A stretch of DNA of 64,000 nucleotides from Pseudarcicella hirudinis (GTDB lineage Bacteria > Bacteroidota > Bacteroidia > Cytophagales > Spirosomataceae): the NCBI RefSeq assembly GCF_900115665.1, contig NZ_FOXH01000004.1:261257-325256 (forward strand), in the 5' to 3' direction. The translations under genes were made by a program, and so were the position numbers. Shown piece by piece: positions 1-10,268 of this stretch. Below the pieces are notes generated by a model. It saw only the letters and a program-made list of their open reading frames with translations, was not told the origin of the DNA and ran no database searches. Positions within the stretch are counted from its first letter, which is position 1, and every line of letters starts with the position of its first letter.

Positions 1-1
1 G

Positions 2-2011
2 AACAATACAGGTTTGAAAGAACTTCCTGCTGCACAAAAAGCACTTATCTGGTATCCTTATGCAGAATCCAAGGAATTTCCACTGGTAGGAAGTGGTGGA
101 AGAAATGCAATGGCCGGTCCGGTTTTCTATACTGAGAACTTCAAAAATGCACCACATGCTTTTCCGCAGTATTACAATGGAAAATTAATTATCTATGACT
201 GGATGCGTGGTTGGATTATGGCTGTTACTTTAGACAAAAATGGCAATTATTCCTCTATGGAGCCATTTATGCCTAGCTACAAATTCAGCAACCCGATGGA
301 TATGGCTTTTGCAGAGAACGGAGATTTATATATGCTTGAATACGGTTCAGGATGGTTTTCGGCAAATGATGATGCCCGCCTGATCCGTATTGAATACAAC
401 GGCGGAAACCGTAAACCTTCAGTACAGATTGCGGCTGACAAAATGGGTGGATCAATTCCTTTAAAAGTAAGTTTCTCTTCTGAAGGAACAAAAGATGCCG
501 ATGGAGACGTATTGAAATATTCATGGAAAATCACTTCAAAGAATGGTTTCAATAAGATTCTGACTGAAAATAACCCAAGCCTGACATTTAGCAAAGCGGG
601 TGTTTATAAAGTCACTTTAACAGCTACAGATGCCAAAGGAGAAAGCAATAGCCAGTCTATGGAAATCAAGGCCGGTAACGAATTGCCTAAAGTTACTTTT
701 GATTTAGCTGGAAGCAATAAGTCGTTCTTCTTCCCTAACCAGAATATCAATTACGAAGTAAAAGTAAGTGATAAAGAAGACGGAAGTCTGGCAAATGGAA
801 AAATCAAACCGGAAGATGTTTCTGTGAACATTGACTATCTGGCAGAAGGTTATGACAAAGTTGCCATAGCTCAGGGACACCGTTCAGCTGACGCTTCAGT
901 TTCTTTGACAAAAGGATTAAAATTGATTGAGGCAAACGACTGTAAAGCTTGTCATAGTGTAACTAAAAAATCGATCGGACCAACTTACACCCAGGTTTCT
1001 CAGAAATATAAAAATGACGGAAGTGCTTTAGAGCGATTGACCAAGAAAGTTATTGCCGGCGGAAGCGGAGTATGGGGCGAAACACCAATGAGTGGCCACC
1101 CTCAGCTGGCAGCTTCAGATGCGGCAGATATGGTGAAATATATCCTAAGCCTTTCAGAGAAAAAAGCAACGGCCAATTCTCTTCCGGTAAAAGGTGTTTA
1201 CACAACCAAACTTCCTGCAAATGACAAAGGACAGGGTATTTATATGATGAGAGCTGCTTACAGCGATCATGGTGCCAACGGTATTCCTTCTTTGAGTTCT
1301 GAAGAAAATTTAGTATTGAGAAATCCTAAAGTAAGTTCGCATAAGTTTGACAAATATGAAGGTGTTCAGAAAATGAAATTCAACGGAATGGAGTTCATTA
1401 TTCCAAATACATCTGCAAGTTATATCGGGTTGAATAAAACGGATTTAACCGGAATTACAGAAGTCCTTCTATCTGTTTCGGCTCCTAAACCACAGTTAAA
1501 TGCAGCAGGCGGAACGATAGAACTTCGTCTTGATTCTCCGACAGGCAAGCTGATTAACGAACCGCTGGTGATTGAACCTTCTGATAAAATGTCGTTTGGT
1601 GATCAGAAAAGTATTAAACTGATCCCGACTGAAGGAGTTCATGATTTATACATTCTATTCAAAAACAGTAAGGCTTCTGGTCAGTCTTTGTTTGTAATGA
1701 TAGATGCTGTATTCAAAACAGCTGATTCTGATAAACAGGCGGCTGTCAAACCGGAAGCTGTCAACCTGAATGATTATATTGGAAAGTTCAAAATGACCGG
1801 TCTTCCTTTCGAGTTTATTGAAGTTAGTTTAAAAGAAGGAAAACTCTTATTAAATGCCGGAGGACAGGAAGGTGAACTTACACAAACCGGTGATGATAAG
1901 TTTGATGCAAGTGGAAAGGCTACAATTCTTTTTACAAGGGATGAGCAGAAGAATGTAAATGCACTTAAACTTGAAGCAATGGGTGCCAGTTTTGAAGGCA
2001 AAAAACAATAA
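2..2011 (+). CDS. PQQ-dehydrogenase-like / PKD / cytochrome c / CBM6 protein (5' partial)
   Basis: The reading frame is open from the window edge, so the N-terminus is missing. The first ~125 visible residues resemble the end of a glucose/sorbosone-dehydrogenase (PQQ-type) beta-propeller. A PKD domain follows (about 135-215), then a class I cytochrome c domain with the haem motif CKACH and a later Met in MSGHP as probable axial ligand (about 300-380). A CBM6-like carbohydrate-binding domain comes next, and the C-terminal ~75 residues resemble a DUF3471-type domain. Secreted proteins of this architecture in Bacteroidota are thought to oxidise sugars in the periplasm or at the cell surface and pass electrons to the fused cytochrome. 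The substrate cannot be read from the sequence. Domain order is clear; the enzymatic half lies mostly outside the window. Confidence 0.85.
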   Translation, partial: NNTGLKELPAAQKALIWYPYAESKEFPLVGSGGRNAMAGPVFYTENFKNAPHAFPQYYNGKLIIYDWMRGWIMAVTLDKNGNYSSMEPFMPSYKFSNPMDMAFAENGDLYMLEYGSGWFSANDDARLIRIEYNGGNRKPSVQIAADKMGGSIPLKVSFSSEGTKDADGDVLKYSWKITSKNGFNKILTENNPSLTFSKAGVYKVTLTATDAKGESNSQSMEIKAGNELPKVTFDLAGSNKSFFFPNQNINYEVKVSDKEDGSLANGKIKPEDVSVNIDYLAEGYDKVAIAQGHRSADASVSLTKGLKLIEANDCKACHSVTKKSIGPTYTQVSQKYKNDGSALERLTKKVIAGGSGVWGETPMSGHPQLAASDAADMVKYILSLSEKKATANSLPVKGVYTTKLPANDKGQGIYMMRAAYSDHGANGIPSLSSEENLVLRNPKVSSHKFDKYEGVQKMKFNGMEFIIPNTSASYIGLNKTDLTGITEVLLSVSAPKPQLNAAGGTIELRLDSPTGKLINEPLVIEPSDKMSFGDQKSIKLIPTEGVHDLYILFKNSKASGQSLFVMIDAVFKTADSDKQAAVKPEAVNLNDYIGKFKMTGLPFEFIEVSLKEGKLLLNAGGQEGELTQTGDDKFDASGKATILFTRDEQKNVNALKLEAMGASFEGKKQ

Positions 2012-2034
2012 TAATTGTATAAATCAGTAATTTA

Positions 2035-2075
2035 AAAGAGGTTGTTCCTGAAAATAAAGAGGGAACAACCTCTTT
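2035..2075. terminator. Bidirectional hairpin terminator
   Basis: A perfect 14-bp stem (arms 2035-2048 and 2062-2075) with a 13-nt loop lies between two converging genes. The right arm runs into a T-rich stretch and the left arm is preceded by A residues, so it can act on both strands. Confidence 0.8.
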
Positions 2076-2086
2076 GCTTTTAATCT

Positions 2087-2533
2087 TTATTCAGGATGTT
2101 TGTTTAAAGCAATACCAAGTCTGTTCCAGGAATTAATTGCTATAATGGCCCAAATAAACCGGGCAGTGCGTTCTTCGCCAAACAACGCTACAGCTTTATC
2201 AAAAACTTCATCGCTCACACCATGATTTGCAATAAGAGTCACCTCCTCAGTCAGGGCTAAAATGGTCTGTTCTTCTTCGCTAAACCAGTTTATTGCTTCT
2301 CTCCAGGCACTGAGCACATAAATTCTTTTAGGATTTTCCCCATACCTGATGGCGTCCTGAATGTGATGATTCATACAATAAGCACATCCGTTGATCTGAG
2401 AAGCCCTTATTTTAATTAATTCTCTTTCAATTTTACTCATTCCGGTCGAGTCCAGGTATTTATCTAAGTCCATCAGAAACTGGTATCCCTGTGGCTGAAC
2501 TTCCCGCATTTTAAACCTTGTTTTCATATTCAA
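2087..2533 (-). CDS. Carboxymuconolactone decarboxylase / AhpD-family protein
   Basis: This 148-residue protein carries the AhpD core motif CAYCMNHH at about residue 50, the redox CxxC followed by His found in alkylhydroperoxidase-like members. The family includes antioxidant peroxidases and carboxymuconolactone decarboxylases. The CxxC form suggests a peroxidase or thiol-disulfide role rather than decarboxylation. Length and the all-helical pattern fit the family. It stands alone and converges on the preceding gene with a shared terminator. Confidence 0.85.
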   Translation of the reverse strand: MNMKTRFKMREVQPQGYQFLMDLDKYLDSTGMSKIERELIKIRASQINGCAYCMNHHIQDAIRYGENPKRIYVLSAWREAINWFSEEEQTILALTEEVTLIANHGVSDEVFDKAVALFGEERTARFIWAIIAINSWNRLGIALNKHPE

Positions 2534-2803
2534 ACATTTTAAAATAATACACTTTCATCCTCTTCGTTATTTTATCTGAAAATCAAATGAACGATGACCT
2601 ATTTTGTTTTCGGCAATACTTTCAAAATTACAGGCTCATTTTATTTATTTCCATGCCAGTTATAAAAACCGAAGTAGTCCAGCCTTCGTTTGTTTGCTAA
2701 ACAGATACTGTATTATTCAGTAAAGAGCTTCTTTTTTGACGTTAGAACTTTAATTCATTATTTTTATTTCTGTCGATACCGGCAAAACTATCCTTACATC
2801 TAA

Positions 2804-4108
2804 ATGAAACACCTCACAGCTTTTCTGTTCTTTTCTGTTTCTCTTTGGCTTTGCTGGGCTTGTAAAAGCACTGCTGAAGAAGTCGGACCAAATACCAATC
2901 AGCCACCTGCCGCTTTTGTAATCAAAGCAAGTCTTTCAAAAGACAGTACCGTCATAAACCTTGCCTGGACAAAAGCTATTGACCCTGACGGAGACAAAGT
3001 GAGCTATACTGTAGTTTCAAAAGATACCCTTATCAAAAACTTAACAGATACGACTTATAATATCCGGAATGTCAGTTTCAGCATTTACTACAGTGGAAAA
3101 GTGATAGCCACTGATGCCAAAGGATTAAGTACCGAAGCCAGCTTTACCATTTTCAAAAATGCCGTTTCAAAAATTAAGGATGCTAATTTTGAACAAATAC
3201 TGGTAGATAAAAAAATTGACAGCGACGGTCTAGTAAACGGGCAGATTATGTCTGCGGATGCCCTGCTTATCACAGCATTGGATCTGAGTGGATACAACAA
3301 AACTGACGGCAAGAAAATAAAGAATCTGTCAGGAATAGAAGCCTTTCTGAATCTGAAAACGCTGGATTGCTCTTTTAACAAAATGGATAGTATTGATATT
3401 AGCGGAAATCCTTTTTTAATTTCATTGGAGTGTTATTCAAATAACTTAAAAACTTTAAATATCAGTAATAATCCGGGGCTGACATTTCTGGATTGCGGAG
3501 CTAATTTATTAACAAATCTGGATGTAAGTAAAGATACTCTTCTGACCAGTATAAGATGCGATACGAATCGATTGGTATCTTTGACACTTGGGAAAAATGG
3601 TCGTCTGACTAATTTATGGTGTCCCAGTAACAGCCTGACAAGTTTAGACCTCAGTGGAAATCCTGCATTAAGCAAACTGGACTGCAGTTTTAATATCCTC
3701 CCGGTTCTTGATTTGACAAAAAATACTAAGCTGACTTTTCTTTCATGTTCTTCGAATAAATTAACACGTCTGGACCTTAGTAAAAATATTAACCTGACAA
3801 GTTTATGGTATACCGACAGCGGTTTAACCACTTTGGATATCAGCAATAATACAGCCCTGACAGACCTGAGGTGTAATGGTAATCAGTTAACAGCTTTAGA
3901 TATCAGCAAGAACACCGCATTACTTACCTTAAATTGCTATAACAATAATCTGACGAGTCTGAGCGTTAGCCTTAATACAGTTTTAGTCAATCTCGATTGC
4001 AGATCAAACCCTGCTCTCCAAACTATTTGTGTGAAAGATACCGCAGCAGCCAATCTAAAGACCACCTGGTTTAAAGATAGTAAGGCCAGTTATGCAATCT
4101 GTCCGTAA
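2804..4108 (+). CDS. Leucine-rich-repeat lipoprotein
   Basis: The 434-residue protein has a hydrophobic N-terminus ending in a weak lipobox (LCWAC, Cys20), so it is probably a lipoprotein. A fibronectin-III-like domain (about 35-120) with a PDGD motif follows. From about residue 165 it consists of 21-residue repeats of the pattern L-x-x-L-D-(I/L)-S-x-N-x-x-L-x-x-L-x-C-x-x-N. Such Bacteroidota LRR proteins are surface-exposed and usually bind proteins or glycans; the ligand is unknown. It is a tandem paralogue of the next gene, sharing signal, FnIII-like, linker and repeat regions. Confidence 0.85.
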   Translation: MKHLTAFLFFSVSLWLCWACKSTAEEVGPNTNQPPAAFVIKASLSKDSTVINLAWTKAIDPDGDKVSYTVVSKDTLIKNLTDTTYNIRNVSFSIYYSGKVIATDAKGLSTEASFTIFKNAVSKIKDANFEQILVDKKIDSDGLVNGQIMSADALLITALDLSGYNKTDGKKIKNLSGIEAFLNLKTLDCSFNKMDSIDISGNPFLISLECYSNNLKTLNISNNPGLTFLDCGANLLTNLDVSKDTLLTSIRCDTNRLVSLTLGKNGRLTNLWCPSNSLTSLDLSGNPALSKLDCSFNILPVLDLTKNTKLTFLSCSSNKLTRLDLSKNINLTSLWYTDSGLTTLDISNNTALTDLRCNGNQLTALDISKNTALLTLNCYNNNLTSLSVSLNTVLVNLDCRSNPALQTICVKDTAAANLKTTWFKDSKASYAICP

Positions 4109-4209
4109 TACATCTCAGTCCTTAAACATTTAGGAGCACTTTTGATTGTGAAAACCTTTTTTTTCTATTTTTGTTATACAACTGTCAGTAAGACTAAACC
4201 GACATGTGA

Positions 4210-5364
4210 ATGAAAGTCCTTCGACCTTTTATATATCTGGTGGCTACTATTTGGCTTTGTTTAGCCTGTAATAGAAAAATTGATGATGAAAGTCCAAATC
4301 ATCCGCCAAAAGCTTTTTCTGCAAAAGGCATTCTTGATGTCAATGGAACTACACTTTACGTCAGTTGGACAAAGGCTGTTGATCCGGATGGTGATAAAGT
4401 TACTTATACCATTATTACTAAAGATACGCTTGCCAGGAACATTGATGATACCACTTTAGTAGTAAGAAATTTAAGCCCGGAGAATGCTGTCAACGGTAAA
4501 ATAATTGCAAGAGATTCAAGAGGGCTGAGCAATATCACCAGCTTTGTTCTGACAAAAACCCAGGCTTTGTTTATTCCTGATGTGAATTTTGAAAGGGAAC
4601 TGGTAAATCAAAAAATTGACAGTGACGGGATGATTAACGGACAAATGAGTCCGAACGATGCCCTGAAAGTAACTACTTTAAATGTCAGCAATTTCGGGAT
4701 AAAAGACCTAACCGGGATTCAGGCATTTTTAAAGCTAAAAAGCCTTGATTGTTCGAAAAATAGCCTCACTAGTCTGGAAGTTGACAAGATTACAGGCTTA
4801 ACCAGCCTGACCTGTAATGCCAATCAGCTGACAGCACTGAATGTCAGTAAAAATACAGCGCTGACTGAGTTATATTGTTTTGACAATCAGTTAGCGAGTC
4901 TGGATGTCAGTAAAAACACTTCGCTAACCTCTCTGAATTTTTATTTAAACAAACTAACGACCATAGATTTAAGTAAAAATACGGCACTAAGTACGCTGGA
5001 AGTCGGGGCTAATCAATTAAGCAACTTAGATATCAGTCAAAATCTGATGCTGAAATATTTAGGTTGCAGTTCAAATAAATTAACTAATGTTGACGTCAGT
5101 AAAAATACACTTCTGGCAACATTTTTCTGTTATTCCAATCAATTGGCAAGTCTGGATGTCAGTAAGAATACGGCATTACTCAATATTCAATGTTATTCTA
5201 ATAAATTATCCGTGCTGGATCTGAGTAAAATTCTGGATTTAAATATCATTGACTGCACTTCCAATCCTGCTCTTAAAACAATCTGTGTAAAGGATGTAGC
5301 TGCTGCTAATGCTAAAAAAGACTGGAAAAAAGATGCTTCTGCTGTTTATAATGTTTGTCAGTAA
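4210..5364 (+). CDS. Leucine-rich-repeat lipoprotein (tandem paralogue)
   Basis: This 384-residue paralogue of the upstream gene has the same layout: a hydrophobic leader with lipobox-like LCLAC (Cys20), an FnIII-like domain containing DPDGDKV, the linker with KIDSDG, then about nine 21-residue LRRs built on LDVSKNT. Its C-terminal cap (TICVKD) is nearly identical to that of the neighbour. It has fewer repeats than its paralogue, which points to repeat gain or loss after duplication. The role is probably surface adhesion or recognition. Confidence 0.85.
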   Translation: MKVLRPFIYLVATIWLCLACNRKIDDESPNHPPKAFSAKGILDVNGTTLYVSWTKAVDPDGDKVTYTIITKDTLARNIDDTTLVVRNLSPENAVNGKIIARDSRGLSNITSFVLTKTQALFIPDVNFERELVNQKIDSDGMINGQMSPNDALKVTTLNVSNFGIKDLTGIQAFLKLKSLDCSKNSLTSLEVDKITGLTSLTCNANQLTALNVSKNTALTELYCFDNQLASLDVSKNTSLTSLNFYLNKLTTIDLSKNTALSTLEVGANQLSNLDISQNLMLKYLGCSSNKLTNVDVSKNTLLATFFCYSNQLASLDVSKNTALLNIQCYSNKLSVLDLSKILDLNIIDCTSNPALKTICVKDVAAANAKKDWKKDASAVYNVCQ

Positions 5365-5400
5365 ACCAGCTCATTGTCTTAAAGCGCTAATATCTGACAA

Positions 5401-5787
5401 ATGAAACAAAGAATTGCCCATATCGCCTTAGTAGTAAATGATTATGACGAAGCTATAGCATTCTATACTCAGAAACTTCATTTCGATTTAATTGAAGATA
5501 CCATTTTATCTGAAACCAAAAGATGGGTTCTGGTAGCCCCGAAAGGCTCATCAGAATGCTGTCTGTTACTGGCAAAAGCGGTTGGGGAAGAACAAAAATC
5601 AAGAACAGGGAATCAGACCGGAGGGCGGGTTTTCTTATTTCTCCATACAGACAATTTCCAAAGAGATTACCAGAATTTGCTGGATCAGCAAATCAGGATT
5701 GTCCGGGAACCTTCTCATGAAGAATATGGCACTGTGGCTGTTTTTGAAGATTTGTATGGTAACCTTTGGGATTTGATCGGACGATGA
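5401..5787 (+). CDS. VOC-superfamily (glyoxalase/bleomycin-resistance type) protein
   Basis: The 128-residue protein has the two beta-alpha-beta-beta-beta units of the vicinal oxygen chelate fold, starting RIAHIALVVNDYDEAIAFY. A metal-ligand His lies in strand 1 (IAHIALVV) and a late EDLYGNLWDL segment occupies the usual position of the C-terminal Glu ligand. The family includes glyoxalases, dioxygenases and antibiotic-binding proteins; the substrate is not predictable. Confidence 0.85.
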   Translation: MKQRIAHIALVVNDYDEAIAFYTQKLHFDLIEDTILSETKRWVLVAPKGSSECCLLLAKAVGEEQKSRTGNQTGGRVFLFLHTDNFQRDYQNLLDQQIRIVREPSHEEYGTVAVFEDLYGNLWDLIGR

Positions 5788-5817
5788 GAGAAATGCGGTA
5801 AAATCATTTCTCTCATC
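5783..5817. terminator. Hairpin terminator between convergent genes
   Basis: A perfect 13-bp inverted repeat (5783-5795 and 5805-5817) with a 9-nt loop overlaps the stop codon of the VOC gene and lies just before the minus-strand fucosidase stop. Confidence 0.7.
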
Positions 5818-5865
5818 ACCTTCAATCATTACATTCGGGGAATTAGTTTAGTTTATCCTTCTGAA

Positions 5866-8331
5866 TTAAAAAATCAGGGTATAAATTTTTCCGGCTTCTG
5901 TATTCAAATCAAATAAATTAGTTTCTGTTATCCCAACAGGATGAAGTTTAGCCTTTTCTGAAATAAGAGGGCTGGCCACTTCCTCTACCTGATAAAATGG
6001 ATTCGGATTTATCCCTGAAGCTTTTGCTAATCCATTACCTGATTTCGGTGTGGCGGAAGTACGAATTCTCAGATTCCCGCCTAAATTCGACTTAACAACG
6101 GCTTTTGTCAGTTTACCATTTTTCCATTGCATATCAAGGATTTCAAAACCTCCTCTTGCCCGTAATCCACTGATATTCCCTTCCGGAAGGGCATCAGGTA
6201 AAGCAGGTAAAAGATGTAAGGCTCCATCATGACTTTGAACCAGCATCTCTGCAATACCTGCCGAACAACCGAAATTACCGTCAATCTGAAACGGAGGATG
6301 CGCATCAAACAAATTGTTATAAGTACCGCCTCCTTTCATCACTACCCCCTCCTGTTTATTAGGTACTAATTGATTCTGAATCATTTTGAAAGCATGATTA
6401 CCATCTAAAAATCTTGCCCAAAAGTTCACTTTCCAGGCCATACTCCAGCCTGTTCCTCCATCTCCTCTGTAAATTAAAGACGTTCTGGCAGCATCAAATA
6501 GCTCAGGGGTACGATAAGGCGAAATCTGTTTGGCCGGATATAAGCCAAATAAATGAGAAACATGACGGTGTTCATCTTTCGGATCGTCATAATCCTGCAT
6601 CCACTCCTGCAACTGGCTATATTGTCCGATCTGCATCGGAGGCAAGCGTTTTCTGGTAGCTTTCACTTTTTCAATAAAATCTTTGTCTGATCCTAATATT
6701 TTACCTGCGCTGATTACATTTGAAAACAAATCAAAAACGATTTGATTATCCATCGTTGCTCCGGCAGTGATGCATACACTATTCGGAAGATTTGGTTTAT
6801 TTTCGGGAGAAACAGAGGGTGAGACAACCAGCCATTTATGAACAGGTTCTTCAACCAGAAAATCCAGGTAAAAAGCCGCCGCACCTTTCATAATCGGATA
6901 GGCTTTCTGCAAAAATTTCTTGTCCCCGCTATACAGGTATTTTTCCCATAACTGCTGACAAAGCCATGCACCGCCCTGCGTCCACATACCTGAATTAATT
7001 CTGTCAACCGGTCCTGTTATTCTCCAGATATCTGTATTATGGTGTGCCAGCCAGCCATTTGCTCCGTACATTACTTTAGCTGTTTCCTGTCCGGTTTTAG
7101 AAATATCAGTAATAAGCTGAATCAGTGGTTCTGTCATTTCAGAAAGATTGGTAACCTCCGCCGGCCAATAATTCATCTGAGTGTTGATATTGATGGTATA
7201 TTTACTATCCCAGGAAGGACTCATTTTGTCATTCCAGATACCTTGCAGGTTAGCTGCCTGTCCGCCGGGTTGTGAGGAAGAAATAAGTAAATAACGGTTA
7301 AATTGAAAATAAAGGGTCACAAATTGTGGATCATTCCCTGATTTAAAAGCTTTTAATCGCTCATCAGTTGGCATATTAGCCGCCTCATTCGTTCCAAGAT
7401 TCAGTTTTACACGATTGAAATATTTCTGAAAACCTGCTACATGTTTATTCAGCAACTGAACATAAGATTGGGCTAAAACTTTTGATAAATTCTGTCTGAC
7501 GCGCAGCTCCGGATTCGCACTGATATCATGGTAATTGACGAAATTAGTAGCAATAGTTACATAAATAATTACTTCATCGGCATTGGAAACAGTGATGGCA
7601 TCAGCCTCCGCTTTAATTTCTCCTTTTATATTTTTGATTTTGACAAGGCTTTCAAAATTAACCTTTCCTTCAACATTTTCATGTGTACTCGTTGTTCCGG
7701 TAAGAATCAATTCATCGTTTCCTTTTGTAACAACACCCGAAGGCTGGTGCTGGGTATTTTGAGAAGCGGTAAAACTGATGCTTCCCTTTTTATTTGCCGT
7801 AATTCTGATAATGAGGGCATTATCAGCAAAAGAAGTAAATGACTCCCTGGTAAAAGTCACGCCATTTACGGTATAAACTGTTTTACTGACAGCTCTTTCA
7901 ATATCCAGTTCTCTGTAATAATCTGAAACCTTTGAACTGTCATGCCCGGCGAAAGTCAGACTCAGGTTACCAACAGGCTGGAATTTCATACCCCAGTTTT
8001 TGGGAGTCTGAATTTTGGCTGTAGCCAGATTATGAGCTTCCTGGCCTTTACCTTCAAAGAGTAGTTTTCTTACTTCAGGTAAAGCAGCCAATGCATCCGG
8101 ATTGTCATTTCTGTTTGGGCTGCCACTCCATACTGTTCCTTCATTCAATTGAAACACTTCTTTCTCAGGATTTCCGAAAACCATGGCTCCGATGAATCCA
8201 TTTCCTATGGGCAGGGCAGAGTTCCAATCTTTCCTGGCCGGATTTTTATACCATAACTTTAAACCGGATTTCTGGGCAAAAAGACTGCCCTGAATCATTA
8301 TCAAAGCAAGTATAAAGGCTGTTTTTTTCAT
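5866..8331 (-). CDS. GH95 alpha-L-fucosidase
   Basis: The 821-residue protein starts with a signal peptide ([20 protein letters not shown]). It then follows the GH95 layout: an N-terminal beta domain beginning [20 protein letters not shown] with LNEGTVWSG, a helical (alpha/alpha)6 barrel, and a C-terminal beta domain. Conserved GH95 segments are visible: [35 protein letters not shown] and [10 protein letters not shown]95 enzymes hydrolyse alpha-1,2-linked L-fucose with inversion, here probably in the periplasm on plant or host glycans. No SusC/SusD pair is visible nearby, so it is not in an obvious polysaccharide-utilisation locus. Confidence 0.92.
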   Translation of the reverse strand: MKKTAFILALIMIQGSLFAQKSGLKLWYKNPARKDWNSALPIGNGFIGAMVFGNPEKEVFQLNEGTVWSGSPNRNDNPDALAALPEVRKLLFEGKGQEAHNLATAKIQTPKNWGMKFQPVGNLSLTFAGHDSSKVSDYYRELDIERAVSKTVYTVNGVTFTRESFTSFADNALIIRITANKKGSISFTASQNTQHQPSGVVTKGNDELILTGTTSTHENVEGKVNFESLVKIKNIKGEIKAEADAITVSNADEVIIYVTIATNFVNYHDISANPELRVRQNLSKVLAQSYVQLLNKHVAGFQKYFNRVKLNLGTNEAANMPTDERLKAFKSGNDPQFVTLYFQFNRYLLISSSQPGGQAANLQGIWNDKMSPSWDSKYTININTQMNYWPAEVTNLSEMTEPLIQLITDISKTGQETAKVMYGANGWLAHHNTDIWRITGPVDRINSGMWTQGGAWLCQQLWEKYLYSGDKKFLQKAYPIMKGAAAFYLDFLVEEPVHKWLVVSPSVSPENKPNLPNSVCITAGATMDNQIVFDLFSNVISAGKILGSDKDFIEKVKATRKRLPPMQIGQYSQLQEWMQDYDDPKDEHRHVSHLFGLYPAKQISPYRTPELFDAARTSLIYRGDGGTGWSMAWKVNFWARFLDGNHAFKMIQNQLVPNKQEGVVMKGGGTYNNLFDAHPPFQIDGNFGCSAGIAEMLVQSHDGALHLLPALPDALPEGNISGLRARGGFEILDMQWKNGKLTKAVVKSNLGGNLRIRTSATPKSGNGLAKASGINPNPFYQVEEVASPLISEKAKLHPVGITETNLFDLNTEAGKIYTLIF

Positions 8332-8649
8332 TTATTTTGAGAATTTGGATAGTTAGTTAAACAGGTTCTCCCAACCCATTTTTTATAGGCAGGGAAATTA
8401 TAAAAACCATTGATTTTTTATAAGAGCGCATAAATTTGCCGATATACTCACCTCCAAAATATTCTCGCTTTTTTATTTGTAATGAATACCCTGCCTTTTC
8501 GTTTTTCAGTATTTTTCATCCCTTTCTTTCAAAGCCTGAAAATGTATTATCTCCGGCTTATAGTCAATTAATTATCCGTCAGGATATAAAAAACTTGTGG
8601 TTTTTCTGAATATTCCGGTTATTGCAGCTTCAATACAAAACCTGCTTTT
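8332..8649. other. Intergenic region between divergent genes
   Basis: This AT-rich non-coding stretch separates the divergent fucosidase and metallo-beta-lactamase genes and must hold both promoters. I see no convincing hairpin, operator repeat or small gene. Confidence 0.5.
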
Positions 8650-9396
8650 ATGCGCCTGCTGAAGCTTTTTCCGATTCTCTTTTTTTCTTTATTCTGCACA
8701 TTTTATGCTTCAGGACAAAATGCGCATTCTGCACTGAAAATCTCTCATCTTACCGGAGATTTTTATGTTTATACCACTTACAATATTTACAAAGGAGAAC
8801 CCGTTCCTTCAAATAGCATGTACCTTGTTACCAATGCCGGAGTTGTGATGTTTGACACACCCTGGGACCCCTCCCAACTTCAGCCTTTGCTCGATAGTAT
8901 CGAGAAAAAACATCATAAAAAGGTTATTTTGTCTATTTCATCTCATTTTCATGAGGACAGAACCGGAGGACTTGATTTTCTCCGGGAAAAAGGTGTAAAA
9001 ACCTATTCTTCTCAGATGACTTATGAATTTTGTCAGAAAAGACAGGAGAAGCTGGCTGAGTTTCATTTTCAAAAAGATACGACATTTATTGTAGGACAAC
9101 ATACTTTTCAAACCTTTTACGGTGGAGAAGGGCATACTAAAGATAATATTATATTCTGGTTTAAGAAGGAGAAGATTTTGTATGGCGGATGTCTCATTAA
9201 AAGTGTGGAAGCTGATGATCTGGGAAATTTGAATGATGCTAATACTTCTGAATGGCCGAATACACTTCTGAGAATAAAAGCAAAATTCCCGAAACCTTCT
9301 TATGTTATTACAGGACATCAGGATTGGTCAAGTACTAAATCAATTGATCATACACTTCATTTGTTAAAACTTTATCGGAACAATAAAGGGAAATAG
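8650..9396 (+). CDS. Subclass B1 metallo-beta-lactamase
   Basis: This 248-residue protein has a signal peptide (cleavage near residue 22) and all the zinc ligands of a subclass B1 enzyme. H99, H101 and D103 lie in HFHEDRTGG, H162 in GEGHTKDN, C181 in LYGGCLIK, and H223 in TGHQDW. Lys184, the usual carboxylate-binding Lys of B1 enzymes, is present, as is the B1 block LGNLNDANTSEWPNTL. It should hydrolyse penicillins, cephalosporins and carbapenems in the periplasm. Length is typical of the family, which includes chromosomal enzymes of environmental Bacteroidota (IND, BlaB, MUS and TUS types). No mobile element or resistance cassette flanks it, so it looks like an intrinsic resistance gene. A B1-like fold with another substrate cannot be excluded. 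Confidence 0.9.
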   Translation: MRLLKLFPILFFSLFCTFYASGQNAHSALKISHLTGDFYVYTTYNIYKGEPVPSNSMYLVTNAGVVMFDTPWDPSQLQPLLDSIEKKHHKKVILSISSHFHEDRTGGLDFLREKGVKTYSSQMTYEFCQKRQEKLAEFHFQKDTTFIVGQHTFQTFYGGEGHTKDNIIFWFKKEKILYGGCLIKSVEADDLGNLNDANTSEWPNTLLRIKAKFPKPSYVITGHQDWSSTKSIDHTLHLLKLYRNNKGK

Positions 9397-9761
9397 TACA
9401 AAAATCTAGTCTTTCATAAGAGAAGACTTTCCGCAGATGAGATCAGAATCAGGAATAATCAGACCCGGGAATAACGCTATTATATAAACGCACAAATTCC
9501 GGAAAATCTCTTACCGGTAATCTCAGACAAGGTTTATATCCCGAGATACAAAAGCGTCTGATATTATATTGTAATCAGAGTACGAACTTATTCGTGGTCA
9601 GTCATTTGAAACAATTTCCTGTCTTTTCCTTTGTATTTACTTAATTTGTAACTATTTTAATAGCAGAAACGTTAGTAAAACAAACTAAATCATTCTATAC
9701 ATCAGGAATCAAACGCTTTATGTCTGCTCTGATTAACCGACGTTCTTAGCTACTAAAGCAA
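9397..9761 (+). other. Intergenic region without recognised genes
   Basis: I see no protein-coding or RNA gene here. A short imperfect hairpin just after the lactamase stop could be its terminator. The rest should contain the promoter of the following two-gene unit. Confidence 0.4.
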
Positions 9762-10268
9762 ATGATTTTCCTAAAGTATCCTTTTAAAAATATGACAATG
9801 TTAACTTGCGAGTCAAATATTGATAAAATCAGCCAAACTTTTGAAAAGGTCAGAAGTCTTTCCTATAATGAGAAAAGAAATTTCATCTCTACGGAGGAAT
9901 CAATTAATACTCTTCTTGATACAATTAATGAATTAAAACAATCCGTTAATTCTAAAAAACAAACAATCGACTCATTTGTAGGCATTTTAGAGCAAATTAC
10001 ATGGCTAAATGATTTAGATGAAACCTGTTTGATTAAGATCAATGAAATTATTTCCTTAAGCCGGGACTTTCACGCTACATTAATCAGATATTATAATTCC
10101 TTAGCGGAGAATCTTATAGCAAAAGGTATTGCCAGAAGAGAAATACAAAATTTCAAATTGTCTATTGATGACTTAAAAGAAATCATTGAAGACCTGGAGT
10201 CAGTATTCTTCTATCTTCCTAAAATGCCTGATTTTCAAGAAACTTCCAGAATTCTTTCAATTATATAA
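9762..10268 (+). CDS. Helical protein, candidate partner (antitoxin-like) of the next gene
   Basis: I do not recognise this 168-residue protein. It is predicted almost entirely helical, with heptad-like patterns around residues 45-80 and 125-150, acidic, and has no signal peptide or membrane segment. An alternative ATG lies 30 nt downstream. Its stop overlaps the start of the RelE-like gene (TAATG), so the two are almost certainly translated together. That order (unknown partner first, RelE-like toxin second) suggests an antitoxin-type role, although no DNA-binding motif is obvious. Confidence 0.6.
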   Translation: MIFLKYPFKNMTMLTCESNIDKISQTFEKVRSLSYNEKRNFISTEESINTLLDTINELKQSVNSKKQTIDSFVGILEQITWLNDLDETCLIKINEIISLSRDFHATLIRYYNSLAENLIAKGIARREIQNFKLSIDDLKEIIEDLESVFFYLPKMPDFQETSRILSII

